Origin: Neptuniibacter pectenicola
GTDB lineage: Bacteria; Pseudomonadota; Gammaproteobacteria; Pseudomonadales; Balneatricaceae
DNA: 64,000 bases
Direction of reading: 5' to 3'
Assembly (NCBI RefSeq): GCF_001597735.1
Contig: NZ_LUTS01000006.1
Location: 124,001-188,000, forward strand
In this document: positions 17,928 through 27,688 of the stretch, piece by piece
Numbering within the stretch: position 1 is the first letter of the stretch
Layout of the letters: the number at the start of each line of letters is the position of its first letter
Program-made: the position numbers and the translations under genes
The notes under the pieces: generated by a model
Databases searched by the model: none
What the model saw: only the letters and a program-made list of their open reading frames with translations
What the model was told of the DNA's origin: nothing

Positions 17928-19358
17928 TTATAAAATCACAGCGGCGAGCCCTAAGAATATTAAAAAACCTAACGTATCGGTGGTGCCTGTAATAATTACA
18001 CTGCTGCCCAGCGCAGGGTCTTGGCCCAATCGCTTTAAGGCGATTGGGATGGCTACACCGATAAAGGATGCAAATAACATGGTGCTTAACATCGCTAGCA
18101 TCATCACACAGGAAAGCAGAAAATTGCTGTAGAGGATGTAGGTGATAAGCGCAGTAACGCTGCCCCATATAAGGCCGTTCATCAGGGAGATGGACAGCTC
18201 TTTTCGTAGTAGTTGTAGCGTATTGCTGGCATTAAGTTGCTTGGTGGCTAACCCTCGAATAACTAATGCAACCACCTGGTTGCCCGCGTTACCGCCAATG
18301 TTTGCCGTGATGGGGAGTAGGGCGGCGAGTGCGACGACATGGGTAATGACTGTTTCAAACTGATCGATAATACGTGACGCGATAAAGACAATAAAAAGGT
18401 TAAGTGCGATCCACGGCCAGCGGTTTTTAGCGGAGGTTATTATCGGATCAAAAAGGTTTTCCTCTTTGTTTAAACCGGCGTTCAACAGTAGTTTCTTATG
18501 GGCGAGTTCGGCAATTAAGTCCATTAGGGCGGTAACGCGCAGCACCCCGACCAGCTTATTATGTGCATTAACCACCGGAGCAACAATCAACTCATAGCGT
18601 TCAAAGCTGCGTGCGGCATCCTCTGCTGAGCTGTTTGTGTGGAAGGTGATCGGTTTACTATCAAGCACGTCAGCGATGGGTAAGTCGCCACTATGGGTTA
18701 ATAGATCCTCTAGGGCGAGGGTTCCTTTTAGGTGACCATAATCATCTATCACCATGATCTGTCCGGAATTATCAGGCAGTGAACCTTGGCGGCGAAAAAA
18801 GCGTAAGACGACATCTAAAGAGATATCATCACGGACAACGGGGATATCAAACTCCATCCATGCGCCAACGCAATCTTCAGGAAAACTCATAGCGGAACGT
18901 ACTTGATCACGCTCGTCACTCGAGAGGGAGCAGAGCAGATCCGGGGCGACATCTTCGGGAAGGTCTTGTACTAAATCGGCAATTTCGTCACTTTCTAAAT
19001 GCTGTGCTGCGGCAGTTAGTACATTGGTATCCGATGCGCTAATCAGGGGCTGCTTTACCGAGTCAGACAGTTCTAACAGTACCGCCCCTGCTTTGTCTTC
19101 ATCCACTAAATGCCAGATGAGAGGGCGGTGTTCAGGCGGTATCGACTCAAGGAGCAGTGCAGTATCCGCTGGGTGTAAGCGGTTAATGAGTCGCTTTAGC
19201 TCGGCGAGGTGTTGGCGGTGGGTGAGCGATTCGACAAGCGCATGTTTAGGCTGTTGGTTTTGGCTGTGTAACCACGCTTCAATCAGCTCTTTGCGGTTAA
19301 GCAGTAGCTGAATTCGCTGAATAGATTGAGATAAGTGCTGTGAATGAATATCAGACAA
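17928..19358 (-). CDS. mgtE: Magnesium transporter MgtE
   Basis: Mg2+ channel of 476 residues. The N-terminal helical MgtE_N domain (about residues 35-140) senses Mg2+; the tandem CBS domains (about 145-270) follow with SFPEDCVGAWMEF and APVVNAHNKLVGVLRV. Five transmembrane helices fill residues 310-476, including the family motifs PITANIGGNAGNQ and the acidic GTTDTLGFLIFLG that carries the pore Asp. It acts in the inner membrane as a dimer gated by internal Mg2+. The stop codon directly abuts a REP-like repeat. The next gene upstream (yedI) is 38 bases away on the same strand and may be co-transcribed. Confidence 0.93.
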   Translation of the reverse strand: MSDIHSQHLSQSIQRIQLLLNRKELIEAWLHSQNQQPKHALVESLTHRQHLAELKRLINRLHPADTALLLESIPPEHRPLIWHLVDEDKAGAVLLELSDSVKQPLISASDTNVLTAAAQHLESDEIADLVQDLPEDVAPDLLCSLSSDERDQVRSAMSFPEDCVGAWMEFDIPVVRDDISLDVVLRFFRRQGSLPDNSGQIMVIDDYGHLKGTLALEDLLTHSGDLPIADVLDSKPITFHTNSSAEDAARSFERYELIVAPVVNAHNKLVGVLRVTALMDLIAELAHKKLLLNAGLNKEENLFDPIITSAKNRWPWIALNLFIVFIASRIIDQFETVITHVVALAALLPITANIGGNAGNQVVALVIRGLATKQLNASNTLQLLRKELSISLMNGLIWGSVTALITYILYSNFLLSCVMMLAMLSTMLFASFIGVAIPIALKRLGQDPALGSSVIITGTTDTLGFLIFLGLAAVIL

Positions 19359-19396
19359 AAGGGTTCTCCAGCGGTGTTGATCTAGGTGCTAACCGC

Positions 19397-20326
19397 TTAT
19401 TCAGCGGCTTTTTTGGCGGGGAGTATGGCTTTTAAACCTTGAATCACCAGCAATACAAGCCCACCGGCAATCACACCGCTTACTGCTTCTAGCAACGTCG
19501 GTAAAACAGCCATTAAGACGCTGCCGGTGCCAGCAGTGATCTGCGCTATAAAGTGATGTAAAAAAGGTAAGCCGTGGGCAAGGATACCGCCGCCCACCAT
19601 AAACATAGCGATTGTACCGATGACCGATAGGGATTTCATCAGCTTAGGTGCCGCGGAGAGAATGCCGCGCCCCAGTGATTTTTGGAAGTTACTGCCATCG
19701 GGTTTGCGAATGAGGTATAGGCCCATATCATCTAACCTGACGATGCCGGCCACGATACCGTATACGCCAACAGTGATGATAAAGGAAAGGCCAACCAAAA
19801 CAGACAGCTGAGTCATGAGTGATGCACCCGCAACGGTGCCTAAGGTAATGACAATAATCTCAGCAGATAAAATAAAGTCGGTCCTAATGGCGCCTTTTAT
19901 TTTTTGTTTCTCAAACGCGACGATATCAACCTCGGTATTTTCTATGGCTGATTTAAGCGCCTGATGGTGGGCCGCTTTCGATTCTTTGGAGTGAAAAAGG
20001 GCGTGGAATACTTTCTCAAACCCTTCAAAGCATAAAAACAGTCCGCCGAGCATCAATAAAGGGGTGATCAGCCAAGGAATAAAATAGCTGATAGCCAGTG
20101 CAGCGGGCACAAGAATCATTTTGTTGAGTAAGGAACCTTTAGCAACAGCCCAGATAACCGGTAACTCTCGATCGGCTTTAACACCGGATACTTGCTCAGC
20201 ATTTAGGGCTAAATCATCGCCTAATACCCCCGCTGTTTTCCGTGCTGCAACCTTGGTCATGCTGGCCACATCATCTAAAAGCGTTGCGATATCATCAATT
20301 AAAGCAAAAAAGCTGGAGCCAGCCAT
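19397..20326 (-). CDS. yedI: DUF808 inner-membrane protein YedI
   Basis: About 309 residues, closely matching E. coli YedI from MAGSSFFALIDDIATLLDD through VAKGSLLNKMILVPAAL to the C-terminal GGGILAHGLPFLHH. Several hydrophobic helices indicate an inner-membrane protein. The frame is open 22 codons further upstream, but AAGGA sits 8 bases before the ATG at 20326, and family members start with MAGSS. Function is unknown even in E. coli. It precedes mgtE on the same strand with a short gap. Confidence 0.92.
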   Translation of the reverse strand: MAGSSFFALIDDIATLLDDVASMTKVAARKTAGVLGDDLALNAEQVSGVKADRELPVIWAVAKGSLLNKMILVPAALAISYFIPWLITPLLMLGGLFLCFEGFEKVFHALFHSKESKAAHHQALKSAIENTEVDIVAFEKQKIKGAIRTDFILSAEIIVITLGTVAGASLMTQLSVLVGLSFIITVGVYGIVAGIVRLDDMGLYLIRKPDGSNFQKSLGRGILSAAPKLMKSLSVIGTIAMFMVGGGILAHGLPFLHHFIAQITAGTGSVLMAVLPTLLEAVSGVIAGGLVLLVIQGLKAILPAKKAAE

Positions 20327-20478
20327 GGCGGTGTCCTTAATAAACGGTTGATTCAGAAGTGAATAGCATAACGGGTTTATATGAATAGTCACTGATTTAT
20401 AAACGATTAAGTCTAGAATCCGACCTGTTATTCAATCTTACTTACAGTGATAATAGCTGCCAACGTTTAGGAGTGAGT

Positions 20479-20817
20479 ATGGCGAAGAAATTAAAGGTAT
20501 CGGACGAAGTGGTAGCGGACGCGATGCAGGTGGCGAAAGCGACACAAAAACCGGGGCAGACGAAAGAGCAAACTAAGCTCATCGCCCAAGGAATTCAAAA
20601 AGGGATTGAAGAGTATAAAAAACGCAATAAAGAAAAAGCCCGTGCGCTCGATAAACAAAAACGTAAATTGAATGAAAAAGCCAGTAGCCTGGCTGCACAG
20701 CCATCGGACGACAGCGCCCTGACACCAGAGGTTATCTATCAGCAAAGCAAACTTCCTTGGGCGCTTTTGCTCCTAAGTTGGGCAGGGTTTATTGCGTATA
20801 TTTATCTGGCGGCATAG
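20479..20817 (+). CDS. DUF2956 protein, single C-terminal membrane anchor
   Basis: About 112 residues. The N-terminus carries the DUF2956 signature ATQKPGQTKEQTKLIAQGIQ followed by KGIEEYKKRNKEKARALDKQ, a charged helix that may form a coiled coil, and the C-terminus is one hydrophobic segment (LPWALLLLSWAGFIAYIYL). It is thus a cytoplasmic helix tethered to the inner membrane. AGGAG lies 5 bases before the ATG at 20479; a GTG two codons earlier would overlap it. Known from Vibrio and relatives; function unknown. Confidence 0.82.
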   Translation: MAKKLKVSDEVVADAMQVAKATQKPGQTKEQTKLIAQGIQKGIEEYKKRNKEKARALDKQKRKLNEKASSLAAQPSDDSALTPEVIYQQSKLPWALLLLSWAGFIAYIYLAA

Positions 20818-20828
20818 CACAGTATTCA

Positions 20829-22544
20829 TTAGTTTCTTGGTCTGTTTTTTCGACAGGAGAGTACTAAAGCCCAAAATTCAGAGAAGTCATTTACAACGAC
20901 ATCAGGTTTGTAAGGGTAACGTTCCGTACCGGGAAAGATCTTGTTTAACCAAGGGAGATCCCATTGGGCACCATTAAAAAAGACACTGGTGATGCCCGCT
21001 GATTTAGCGGCGATAACATCGGTGGTGCTATCACCCACGTACCAAATATCAGGGCCTAAGGTGATGTTTAAGTTTTCGGCGGCTTTAAGTATTTGATCGG
21101 TGTGAGGTTTGCGCTCGACGGTATCATCACCGCAGATCTCAGTATCAAATAGGTGGGCCCAACCACCGTCCACCGTATTGAGTTCATGGACAAAAAACTC
21201 CCGGTCTCGGTTGGTGATCACACCGACAATTAGCCCTAGTTTTCGTAGCCCTTCAAGCATATTTTTCACGTTCGCCTCAAACGGCAGGGCGGTGCCATAA
21301 TACTTGCGATAATGTTCAGTGAAGCCCTTGTGAGCTAAGGTTTTTGCCACGTAGTTATCGGCAAAAAGGATCTCAAAAATATCAGTACGGGATATTTTAC
21401 GGTCGATCTTTATTTTGGGGTGAAGGCTTAAATTATCCCGGACATATTCGACGAGACGTTGATCGTCTGGCGATTTGCACTTAGCGGTATCAACTAGGTG
21501 TTCTAATAACCCAAGCTCTTTTAGCTCTTTCAACATATCGTCAACGGCGTGATACATCGCATCTAAGGTATCAACCAGTGTGGCATGCCAATCAAAAAGG
21601 ATGACCTTAGGGTACGTGAGTTTTGCAACAGCAGGGTGCCAATCTGGCTCTTGATGTTCGGCCTTAGGTTGGCGGGGGGGGAGTCGGTCAGGGCGTTTAG
21701 TAAGTAAGTCCGGGGTTATGTCTGCCCCTTTACTGGTGATAACCAGATCAAGTAGCTCGTCAAAGTCGTCGATAATAATGTCGGGATCGTAATGGTGGTG
21801 GGCATGATCCGCAAACACCTGTTCAAACCAGTGGGGGGCCCAGAGTGCGCCATTATAGAAAACACGGGTTACGCCAGCTTTTGTCGCGGTCATCATATCG
21901 GTGACACTATCGCCCACATACCATAAGTGTTGGTCCGTCAGAAGATTAAGCTGTTTTGATGCTTGAACCAGTGAATCGGGTGCAGGTTTATAGCGCAGCA
22001 TCTCATCGCCGCACAGGGTGACATCAAACAGATCGTTCCAGCGACCACCCTCAACTTGGGCTAATTCAGGATCAAGGAACTCACGGCTACGGTTGGTAAC
22101 GACGCCAAGTTTAATGCCCAGTTTTTTAAGGTAACAAAGGTAGTCAAACATACCGGTTTGGAACGGTTTGACCTCCCCATAGTGGTGTCGGTAACAATCG
22201 TTATAAGCTTTGTGGGCAATACGGTTAGCAACATCGTTATCCCCAAAAATTGCGTCAAATACATCGGTTCGTGAGATACGTTGTTCAGCCAGTACGCGGG
22301 GGGGTAAGTGATGATAGATACGGATATAGCGAATGAGTTTCTCATCATCCTCGGTTTTAGCTTCTTCTTCAGGTAGCAGATATTGAACTAAATCGAGTTC
22401 ATCTAACTGGGCTAACATCTCTTCAATAGCTTGATACATCGCGCCATGGGTATCCACCAGTGTGCCGTGCCAGTCAAATAACATCAGTGTAGGGCGGGGG
22501 AGTACAACGCTGTTTTCAATGCGCGCCTGTGTTGTATTCGGCAT
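20829..22544 (-). CDS. Tandem-domain HAD-superfamily hydrolase with DWH motif I
   Basis: 571 residues made of two full HAD hydrolase domains (about 18-290 and 308-560) that are clearly copies of one another. Both have motif I as DWHGTLVDT or DWHATLVDT, motif II VTNRS or ITNRD, a Lys motif III (RYKPAPDS, ERKPHTD) and motif IV VGDSVTDM or VGDSTTDV. The nucleophilic Asp, the Thr and the acidic pair are thus kept, but the second Asp of DxD, which normally acts as acid/base in phosphatases, is His in both copies. Each domain has a helical cap insert with AMYQAIEEML or AMYHAVDDML. Substrate unknown. It converges on the DUF2956 gene, ends 11 bases from it, and is alone in its operon. Confidence 0.88.
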   Translation of the reverse strand: MPNTTQARIENSVVLPRPTLMLFDWHGTLVDTHGAMYQAIEEMLAQLDELDLVQYLLPEEEAKTEDDEKLIRYIRIYHHLPPRVLAEQRISRTDVFDAIFGDNDVANRIAHKAYNDCYRHHYGEVKPFQTGMFDYLCYLKKLGIKLGVVTNRSREFLDPELAQVEGGRWNDLFDVTLCGDEMLRYKPAPDSLVQASKQLNLLTDQHLWYVGDSVTDMMTATKAGVTRVFYNGALWAPHWFEQVFADHAHHHYDPDIIIDDFDELLDLVITSKGADITPDLLTKRPDRLPPRQPKAEHQEPDWHPAVAKLTYPKVILFDWHATLVDTLDAMYHAVDDMLKELKELGLLEHLVDTAKCKSPDDQRLVEYVRDNLSLHPKIKIDRKISRTDIFEILFADNYVAKTLAHKGFTEHYRKYYGTALPFEANVKNMLEGLRKLGLIVGVITNRDREFFVHELNTVDGGWAHLFDTEICGDDTVERKPHTDQILKAAENLNITLGPDIWYVGDSTTDVIAAKSAGITSVFFNGAQWDLPWLNKIFPGTERYPYKPDVVVNDFSEFWALVLSCRKNRPRN

Positions 22545-22615
22545 ACCGGATCTCCTTATACATCATGAACCATGTAAAGATCAGTATAGACAGGAACTAG
22601 AGTATTTTTTTCTTA

Positions 22616-22840
22616 ACCCTTCGGCCAAAGGTTGGCCTCCTACAGACAATCCCCGTAGGAGCTCACCTTTATGCTCGGAACGAGTGCCAGAGCGAATGAA
22701 TTACGCTCCAAACCATAAATTCAAAACCTTTCGGCTATCAAGGCACCTCCTACAAACGAAGATTTTGGTGTAGGCGCTAAACTTTATGCCCAGAATGGTC
22801 TCTCGGGCGAATAGGCCAGAGCCGATGAATATGAAAAACG
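22616..22840. repeat. REP-like dispersed repeat, two diverged units
   Basis: In opposite orientation to the copy at 17726, this gap holds CCTTCGGCCAAAGGTTGGCC, then CTCCTACA...CCGTAGGAGCTCA and GAGCGAATGAATTACGC, all matching the 95-bp unit. A second, more diverged unit starts near 22727 (AAACCTTTCGGCTATCAAGG, then CACCTCCTACA). ATGCTCGGAACGAGTGCC is shared with the copy at 27130. Confidence 0.75.
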
Positions 22841-22860
22841 CTTACGGAAAATAAAACGCT

Positions 22861-22895
22861 ATAAAAAAGGCTAACCTTCAGGAAAAGGTTAGCCT
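22861..22895 (-). terminator. Intrinsic terminator of tal
   Basis: AGGCTAACCTT (22868-22878) and AAGGTTAGCCT (22885-22895) form a perfect 11-bp stem. Read on the minus strand it is followed by TTTTTTAT, ending the tal transcript about 50 bases after the stop codon. Confidence 0.85.
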
Positions 22896-22943
22896 CTTAA
22901 TGTTCACCGCCTGTTACCGGCGATGGAATATAGCGCATCGCGT

Positions 22944-23894
22944 TTAGATCTTTGCCAACAGTTGTTCTAGCTTAACTTGGTCTGCGGCAAAACTGCGAAT
23001 ACCTTGGGCTAGTTTTTCTGTGGCCATTGGATCTTCATTCATCATCCAACGGAACTCCGCTTCGCTCAGGGATAACTTACCCTGCTCAGATGTGGCGTTA
23101 GCGGCTGAGAGTTTAGTGGGCAGTGCTGCATTGTTATCTTCTAGTTCTTGCATCAGCGCTGGGGCAATCGTTAAACGATCACAGCCTGCAAGTTCTTGAA
23201 TCTCGCCAATATTACGGAAGCTCGCACCCATCACGATAGTGTTGTAGCCATTGGCTTTGTAATAGTTATAGATATTCGTAACGGACAGAACACCGGGGTC
23301 ATTTGCACCGCTAAAGTCACCCTCTTCATTGGCTTTATACCAATCAAGAATACGGCCAACAAAAGGCGAAATAAGAAACACACCCGCATCCGCACAGGCC
23401 GCTGCTTGGGCAAAGCTAAACAGCAAGGTTAAGTTACAGTTGATGCCCTCTTGCTCTAGCTGGCGTGCCGCCTGAATGCCTTCCCAGGTAGACGCGATTT
23501 TAATCAGGATACGCTCTTTACCTATACCGGCTTCAGCGTAAAGGTCGATAAGTTTACGTGCGCGCTCAAGGGTGGCGGCTGTATTAAAGGATAAACGGGC
23601 ATCCACTTCAGTAGAGATACGACCGGGGATGATATTTAAAATCTCGCGTCCAATCTCAACCGCTAAACGGTCGGTCATGTTGTCCAGTTGTTCCTGCTCA
23701 GAACCGCCTTGACCTGTTGCCCATTCCTTAGCGGTAACAAGGAGTGATTGATACTGCGGCAACTCGGCTGCTTTTAGCATAAGAGAGGGGTTCGTGGTTG
23801 CATCGACAGGGGTGAAGCGTGCAATCGCTTCAATATCACCGGTATCGGCAACGACGGTTGTGATCTGTTTTAGCTGTTCTAACTGCGTTGTCAT
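22944..23894 (-). CDS. tal: Transaldolase
   Basis: Pentose-phosphate pathway enzyme of 316 residues that moves a dihydroxyacetone unit from sedoheptulose 7-phosphate to glyceraldehyde 3-phosphate. [12 protein letters not shown] is near residue 31; the Schiff-base Lys lies in [11 protein letters not shown] near 130; [12 protein letters not shown] is the C-terminal family signature. Length and sequence fit the TalB class. It follows dusA by 17 bases on the same strand, so the two probably form an operon. The strong terminator at 22861 follows. Confidence 0.97.
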   Translation of the reverse strand: MTTQLEQLKQITTVVADTGDIEAIARFTPVDATTNPSLMLKAAELPQYQSLLVTAKEWATGQGGSEQEQLDNMTDRLAVEIGREILNIIPGRISTEVDARLSFNTAATLERARKLIDLYAEAGIGKERILIKIASTWEGIQAARQLEQEGINCNLTLLFSFAQAAACADAGVFLISPFVGRILDWYKANEEGDFSGANDPGVLSVTNIYNYYKANGYNTIVMGASFRNIGEIQELAGCDRLTIAPALMQELEDNNAALPTKLSAANATSEQGKLSLSEAEFRWMMNEDPMATEKLAQGIRSFAADQVKLEQLLAKI

Positions 23895-23911
23895 ATCTAA
23901 TAATCCGTTTT

Positions 23912-24895
23912 CTAATCGGGTACACGTTCCAGTGCTGCTAAGAGTACCTCAATTGAGGCCCCAGGTTTATGCGCATTTTCACTAATATAGCGCCGGAACT
24001 GTTTACCGCCCCGTTGGGCATGAAAAAGCCCCAACATGTGGCGTACTATGTGGTTTAGGCTGACCCCTTGTGCTAATTGCGTTTCAATATAAGGGATCAT
24101 GGCTAGCGCGGCTTGTTTACGGCCGATCATGGGGGTTGTTCGACCATAAAAGGCCTGATCAACCTCCGCTAATAAATAGGGGTTTTGGTACGCTTCACGC
24201 CCTAACATTACACCATCAACATGTTGCAGATGTGTGTGACATTGTTCAATCGTTTTAATGCCGCCATTGATGTGGACCTCAAGCTCTGGGTATTCCTGTT
24301 TGATGCGATAGATCCAGTCGTACTTTAGTGGGGGAACATCACGGTTTTCTTTAGGGCTTAAGCCTTGCAAAATCGCTTTACGGGCGTGAATAATAAATAC
24401 CTTACAGCCCGATTGACGTACCGTTTCGACAAACTGCTTTAGCGCATCGTAGCTGTCCATATCATCTATTCCTAAACGATGTTTTATCGTTACAGGAATA
24501 TCGACCGCTGCTTGCATCTGCTCAAGGCAATCCGCCACGATTTGAGGGTGTGCCATAAGACACGCACCAATCATGTTGTTTTGTACGCGATCACTTGGGC
24601 AGCCCACATTAAGGTTCACTTCATTGTAACCATAATCTTCAGCCATCTTGCTACACTGCGCCAACTCTGCGGCATTACTGCCACCTAATTGAAGCGCAAG
24701 GGGCTGTTCTTCAATGTTATAACGAAGAAAGCGATCTGCTTCTGCATAGATAAGCGCGCCTGTGGTTACCATCTCGGAATAGAGAACCGCTTGTTGACTC
24801 AATAGGCGATGAAAATAACGACAGTGGCGGTCACTCCAATCCATCATCGGCGCAACCATGAAGCGGCGGTTAAGTGTGTCTTTAGCTAGGGTCAT
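23912..24895 (-). CDS. dusA: tRNA-dihydrouridine(20/20a) synthase DusA
   Basis: FMN- and NADPH-dependent enzyme of 327 residues that reduces uridine 20/20a in the tRNA D-loop. The TIM barrel starts with [37 protein letters not shown] holds the catalytic Cys (GCPS then GA-LM); [16 protein letters not shown] and [10 protein letters not shown] are DusA-specific. It is first in a dusA-tal pair. Confidence 0.96.
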   Translation of the reverse strand: MTLAKDTLNRRFMVAPMMDWSDRHCRYFHRLLSQQAVLYSEMVTTGALIYAEADRFLRYNIEEQPLALQLGGSNAAELAQCSKMAEDYGYNEVNLNVGCPSDRVQNNMIGACLMAHPQIVADCLEQMQAAVDIPVTIKHRLGIDDMDSYDALKQFVETVRQSGCKVFIIHARKAILQGLSPKENRDVPPLKYDWIYRIKQEYPELEVHINGGIKTIEQCHTHLQHVDGVMLGREAYQNPYLLAEVDQAFYGRTTPMIGRKQAALAMIPYIETQLAQGVSLNHIVRHMLGLFHAQRGGKQFRRYISENAHKPGASIEVLLAALERVPD

Positions 24896-25108
24896 TAATA
24901 TATGGAACTTATCAGTATAAAATAGGTGGCATTTAATTTTAGATGCGATTATATACTGTTAGCATTTTTTGCGCTGCACATAGGGCTAAATTCTTGTAAT
25001 CAGTTGTTGGAAGATGAGCTGTGAGTGCACGGTTGTCAGTGTTAGTCTATGCGCTGACTACTAGCACTGACTAATATTAAGCAAATTTTTAAGGAATTCT
25101 TCAGGGTC

Positions 25109-25498
25109 ATGAGTGATTCAGACAAGGGCTTTACCGCTAAAAATACGGGGTTTAAACGCTTTTATTATGCGTCGATATACTCATGGCAAGGGCTAAAAGC
25201 CGCGTACGCACAAGAGCCAGCTTTTCGTTATGAAGCCTGGGGCAGTGCCATATTAATCCCCTTGTCATTTTTTGTTGCGCAAAGCCCAATGCAATTAGTC
25301 GCGCTGATTTGCACGTGTTTATTGGTGCTTGCCTTTGAACTGGTTAATAGCGCGATTGAAGCCGTGGTTGATCGCGCCGGTACCGAGTTTCATGAGCTGG
25401 CGGGGTTAGCAAAAGATTTAGGCTCTGCCGTGGTCATGGTTGCGCTGATTATGGGGGCCCTGATCTGGGGTGCCGTCATTTACGAGAACTTTCTCTAG
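25109..25498 (+). CDS. dgkA: Diacylglycerol kinase DgkA
   Basis: Inner-membrane enzyme of 129 residues that phosphorylates diacylglycerol and recycles lipid released by osmoregulated glucan synthesis. The trimeric DgkA signature is complete: AWQ-like SWQGLKAAYAQEPAFRYE, then FELVNSAIEAVVDR and KDLGSAVVMVAL, with three transmembrane helices. ATG 25109 is preceded by AAGGAATTC at moderate distance. It precedes gltX on the same strand with a 114-base gap. Confidence 0.95.
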   Translation: MSDSDKGFTAKNTGFKRFYYASIYSWQGLKAAYAQEPAFRYEAWGSAILIPLSFFVAQSPMQLVALICTCLLVLAFELVNSAIEAVVDRAGTEFHELAGLAKDLGSAVVMVALIMGALIWGAVIYENFL

Positions 25499-25612
25499 TT
25501 TAAATGCTTAATCTACACTTCTTCTTCATTTCTTAGTGGCCCAAAATGGGCCGCTGAGTATATAATTCCCTGCAATGACTTTTCTTTGAATTAATCTATT
25601 CCAAGGACAACA

Positions 25613-27115
25613 ATGACGACTGTTCGTACCCGTGTTGCACCTTCTCCAACAGGTGACCCCCATGTAGGCACTGCCTATATTGCGCTGTTTAACTTAGCTT
25701 TTGCCCGTCAGCATGGCGGTCAGTTCATCTTGCGTATTGAAGATACCGATCAAACGCGTAGCACGGATGAATCAGAACAGAAGATTCTTGATTCTCTACG
25801 CTGGTTAGGTTTGGAGTGGGATGAAGGTCCAGATGTGGGAGGCCCACACGGCCCGTATCGCCAAAGCGAGCGTAAAGATAGTTATGCCAAATACGCGATG
25901 CAGCTGGTCGATGAAGGCAAAGCCTTTCTCTGCTACCGCACCGGTGAAGAGTTAGAGGAGTTGCGTACCGCACGTCGTGCTGCGGGTGGCCATACGGCGC
26001 TAAAACAGAGCGACCTTGCGCTACCTGAAGAGGAAGTGGCAAAGCGTAAAGCCGCAGGTGCACCTTATGTTGTGCGTATGTGTGTACCTGAAGGCGAGGG
26101 CGTGTGTGTTGTTGAGGATATGTTACGTGGCCCGATTGAACTTGAATGGGGCATGGTCGATGCGCAGATCCTGCTTAAATCCGATGGGATGCCAACCTAC
26201 CATTTAGCTAACGTGGTTGATGATCACCTGATGGAGATCACCCATGTAATCCGTGGTGAAGAGTGGATCAACTCGGCACCTAAACATCAGCTGCTTTACC
26301 AATATTTTGGTTGGGATATGCCGAAGCTTTGTCATATGCCACTGCTGCGCAACCCAGATAAATCAAAACTGTCTAAACGTAAAAACCCAACCAGTATTCT
26401 GTATTACCAACGTATGGGCTTTTTGCCAGAAGCGTTGCTGAACTACTTAGCACGTATGGGTTGGTCAATGCCGGATGAAAGCGAGAAGTTTACGCGTCAG
26501 GCGATGTTCGATAATTTTGATATCCAGCGAGTCTCTCTGGGTGGCCCAATCTTCGATCAGACGAAACTGAGCTGGTTAAACGGCCTATGGCTACGTGAAG
26601 ACCTAACGACCGAGCAGTTCGCCGCAAAATATCAGGAGTGGGCACTCAACCCTGAATACCTGATGCAGATCGTGCCTTTGATTCAGCAGCGTGTTGAAAC
26701 ACTGTCCGACGTTGCGCCACTGGCGAGCTTCTTCCTTGCGGGCATGTTAGATATTAGCGAAGCAGACTTTGAACATAAGTCCCTCGAAAAAGACGACATC
26801 CGCCGTATGCTGCAATACGCAGTATGGCTATTAGATACCGAAAACCAGTGGGGTAAAGACCGTCTATTCAGCCAACTAAAACAGTTGGCCGATGCAATGG
26901 GCTTTAAGATCCGTGACTTCCTATTCCCGCTATTTATCGCGATTGCCGGTACAAACCAAACCGTATCGGTAATGGACTCTATGGCGATTCTAGGCCCTGA
27001 TATGACCCGCGCGCGTTTACGCCATGCGGTGAACGTACTGGGTGGCCCCTCTAAGAAAGAAGCCAAGCGTTGGGAAAAAGAGTACAGAGATCTAAGCAGC
27101 CAGATCGAAGGCTAA
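25613..27115 (+). CDS. gltX: Glutamyl-tRNA synthetase
   Basis: Class I aminoacyl-tRNA synthetase of 500 residues, charging tRNA-Glu. The HIGH-type motif is [11 protein letters not shown] at residues 11-21, and the KMSKS-type motif is KLSKRKNP near residue 252. [17 protein letters not shown] and RFAPSPTG-like VAPSPTGDP mark the glutamyl class. The C-terminal helical domain reads the anticodon. RBS AAGGACAAC lies just ahead of the ATG. A REP-like element follows, then the tRNA-Ala gene. Confidence 0.97.
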   Translation: MTTVRTRVAPSPTGDPHVGTAYIALFNLAFARQHGGQFILRIEDTDQTRSTDESEQKILDSLRWLGLEWDEGPDVGGPHGPYRQSERKDSYAKYAMQLVDEGKAFLCYRTGEELEELRTARRAAGGHTALKQSDLALPEEEVAKRKAAGAPYVVRMCVPEGEGVCVVEDMLRGPIELEWGMVDAQILLKSDGMPTYHLANVVDDHLMEITHVIRGEEWINSAPKHQLLYQYFGWDMPKLCHMPLLRNPDKSKLSKRKNPTSILYYQRMGFLPEALLNYLARMGWSMPDESEKFTRQAMFDNFDIQRVSLGGPIFDQTKLSWLNGLWLREDLTTEQFAAKYQEWALNPEYLMQIVPLIQQRVETLSDVAPLASFFLAGMLDISEADFEHKSLEKDDIRRMLQYAVWLLDTENQWGKDRLFSQLKQLADAMGFKIRDFLFPLFIAIAGTNQTVSVMDSMAILGPDMTRARLRHAVNVLGGPSKKEAKRWEKEYRDLSSQIEG

Positions 27116-27129
27116 ACAGGTTTTGCAGA

Positions 27130-27215
27130 GATAAAGGCCGGCCCCTACACGCGACTACGGTGTAGGCGGCCAGCCTTGATGCCCGGAACGGGTGCCTGAC
27201 CGAAAGATTTAAATA
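27130..27215. repeat. REP-like dispersed repeat, third location
   Basis: GGCCGGCCCCTACA...TGTAGGCGGCCAGCC forms a large inverted structure, followed by TGATGCCCGGAACGGGTGCC and GACCGAAAG. The second part matches 22669-22690 and the first the GTAGGAGGCCAGCC core at 17800. It lies between gltX and tRNA-Ala. Confidence 0.65.
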
Positions 27216-27268
27216 GAACAGCCTTGTGTAAGGTCTTGAACTAATTGAATTTCACCCCGTCAATTTGC

Positions 27269-27297
27269 TTGACACATGAAAAGGGCCTCATTAAGAT
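27269..27297 (+). promoter_or_regulatory. Promoter of tRNA-Ala
   Basis: A consensus -35 TTGACA (27269-27274) and -10 TAAGAT (27292-27297) with a 17-base spacer. Transcription would start near 27304, 9 bases before the tRNA. Confidence 0.85.
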
Positions 27298-27312
27298 ACG
27301 CCCACTCAATAT

Positions 27313-27388
27313 GGGGCCTTAGCTCAGCTGGGAGAGCGGTTCGCTGGCAGCGAACAGGTCAGGAGTTCGATCCTCCTAGGCTCCACCA
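27313..27388 (+). tRNA. tRNA-Ala (anticodon GGC)
   Basis: A 76-nt cloverleaf can be drawn by eye: acceptor GGGGCCT with AGGCTCC, D stem GCTC/GAGC, anticodon stem GTTCG/CGAAC with loop CTGGCAG (anticodon GGC), T stem AGGAG/CTCCT with loop TTCGATC, and an encoded CCA end. It decodes GCC and GCU. A terminator follows at 27434. The type I restriction operon begins 300 bases downstream. Confidence 0.97.
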
Positions 27389-27433
27389 TCTTGTTTTAAT
27401 AATCTACGTCTTAATTCATTCAAGACTGTCCTG

Positions 27434-27459
27434 AAACCAGCGTCATTGCTGGTTTTTTT
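27434..27459 (+). terminator. Terminator of tRNA-Ala
   Basis: AAACCAGC (27434-27441), loop GTCATT, GCTGGTTT (27448-27455) and a T-run. The same stem sequence is used again at 56319 after the Sel1 gene. The rest of the gap to 27688 holds nothing I recognise besides the hsdM upstream region. Confidence 0.88.
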
Positions 27460-27688
27460 GTGTCCAGCGTTTCCTGTTGTTCCTGCTTTAGGTATAGATC
27501 TGTGTTTTTAATTAATCTTAATTGCTGCGGTTTTTGAGTTAAACACAGGGCGACATAAGGGTTAATTTCTGCCAAAATCTAGCCCTATTAGGTTCACTAT
27601 TAGATACAGCTTTTTTTAAGGCTCGCCCTTACCCAATAGAGTCATCCCAGGAAGGGCGTGTTACTTATACAATGGAATCGTTTCTGCA

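Noticed and set aside
17767-18168. Open frame of 133 codons overlapping mgtE 3' end and the tandem repeat
   Set aside because: Same strand but other frame of mgtE, and half of it is repeat; a shadow frame.
22462-22773. Open frame of 103 codons over the HAD gene start and repeat region
   Set aside because: It runs through the HAD 5' end on the other strand and the REP-like repeat; no protein-like pattern.
27313-27388. tRNA-Ala as attL of an integrated island
   Set aside because: No repeat of the tRNA 3' end and no integrase seen elsewhere in the window; left only as a question.
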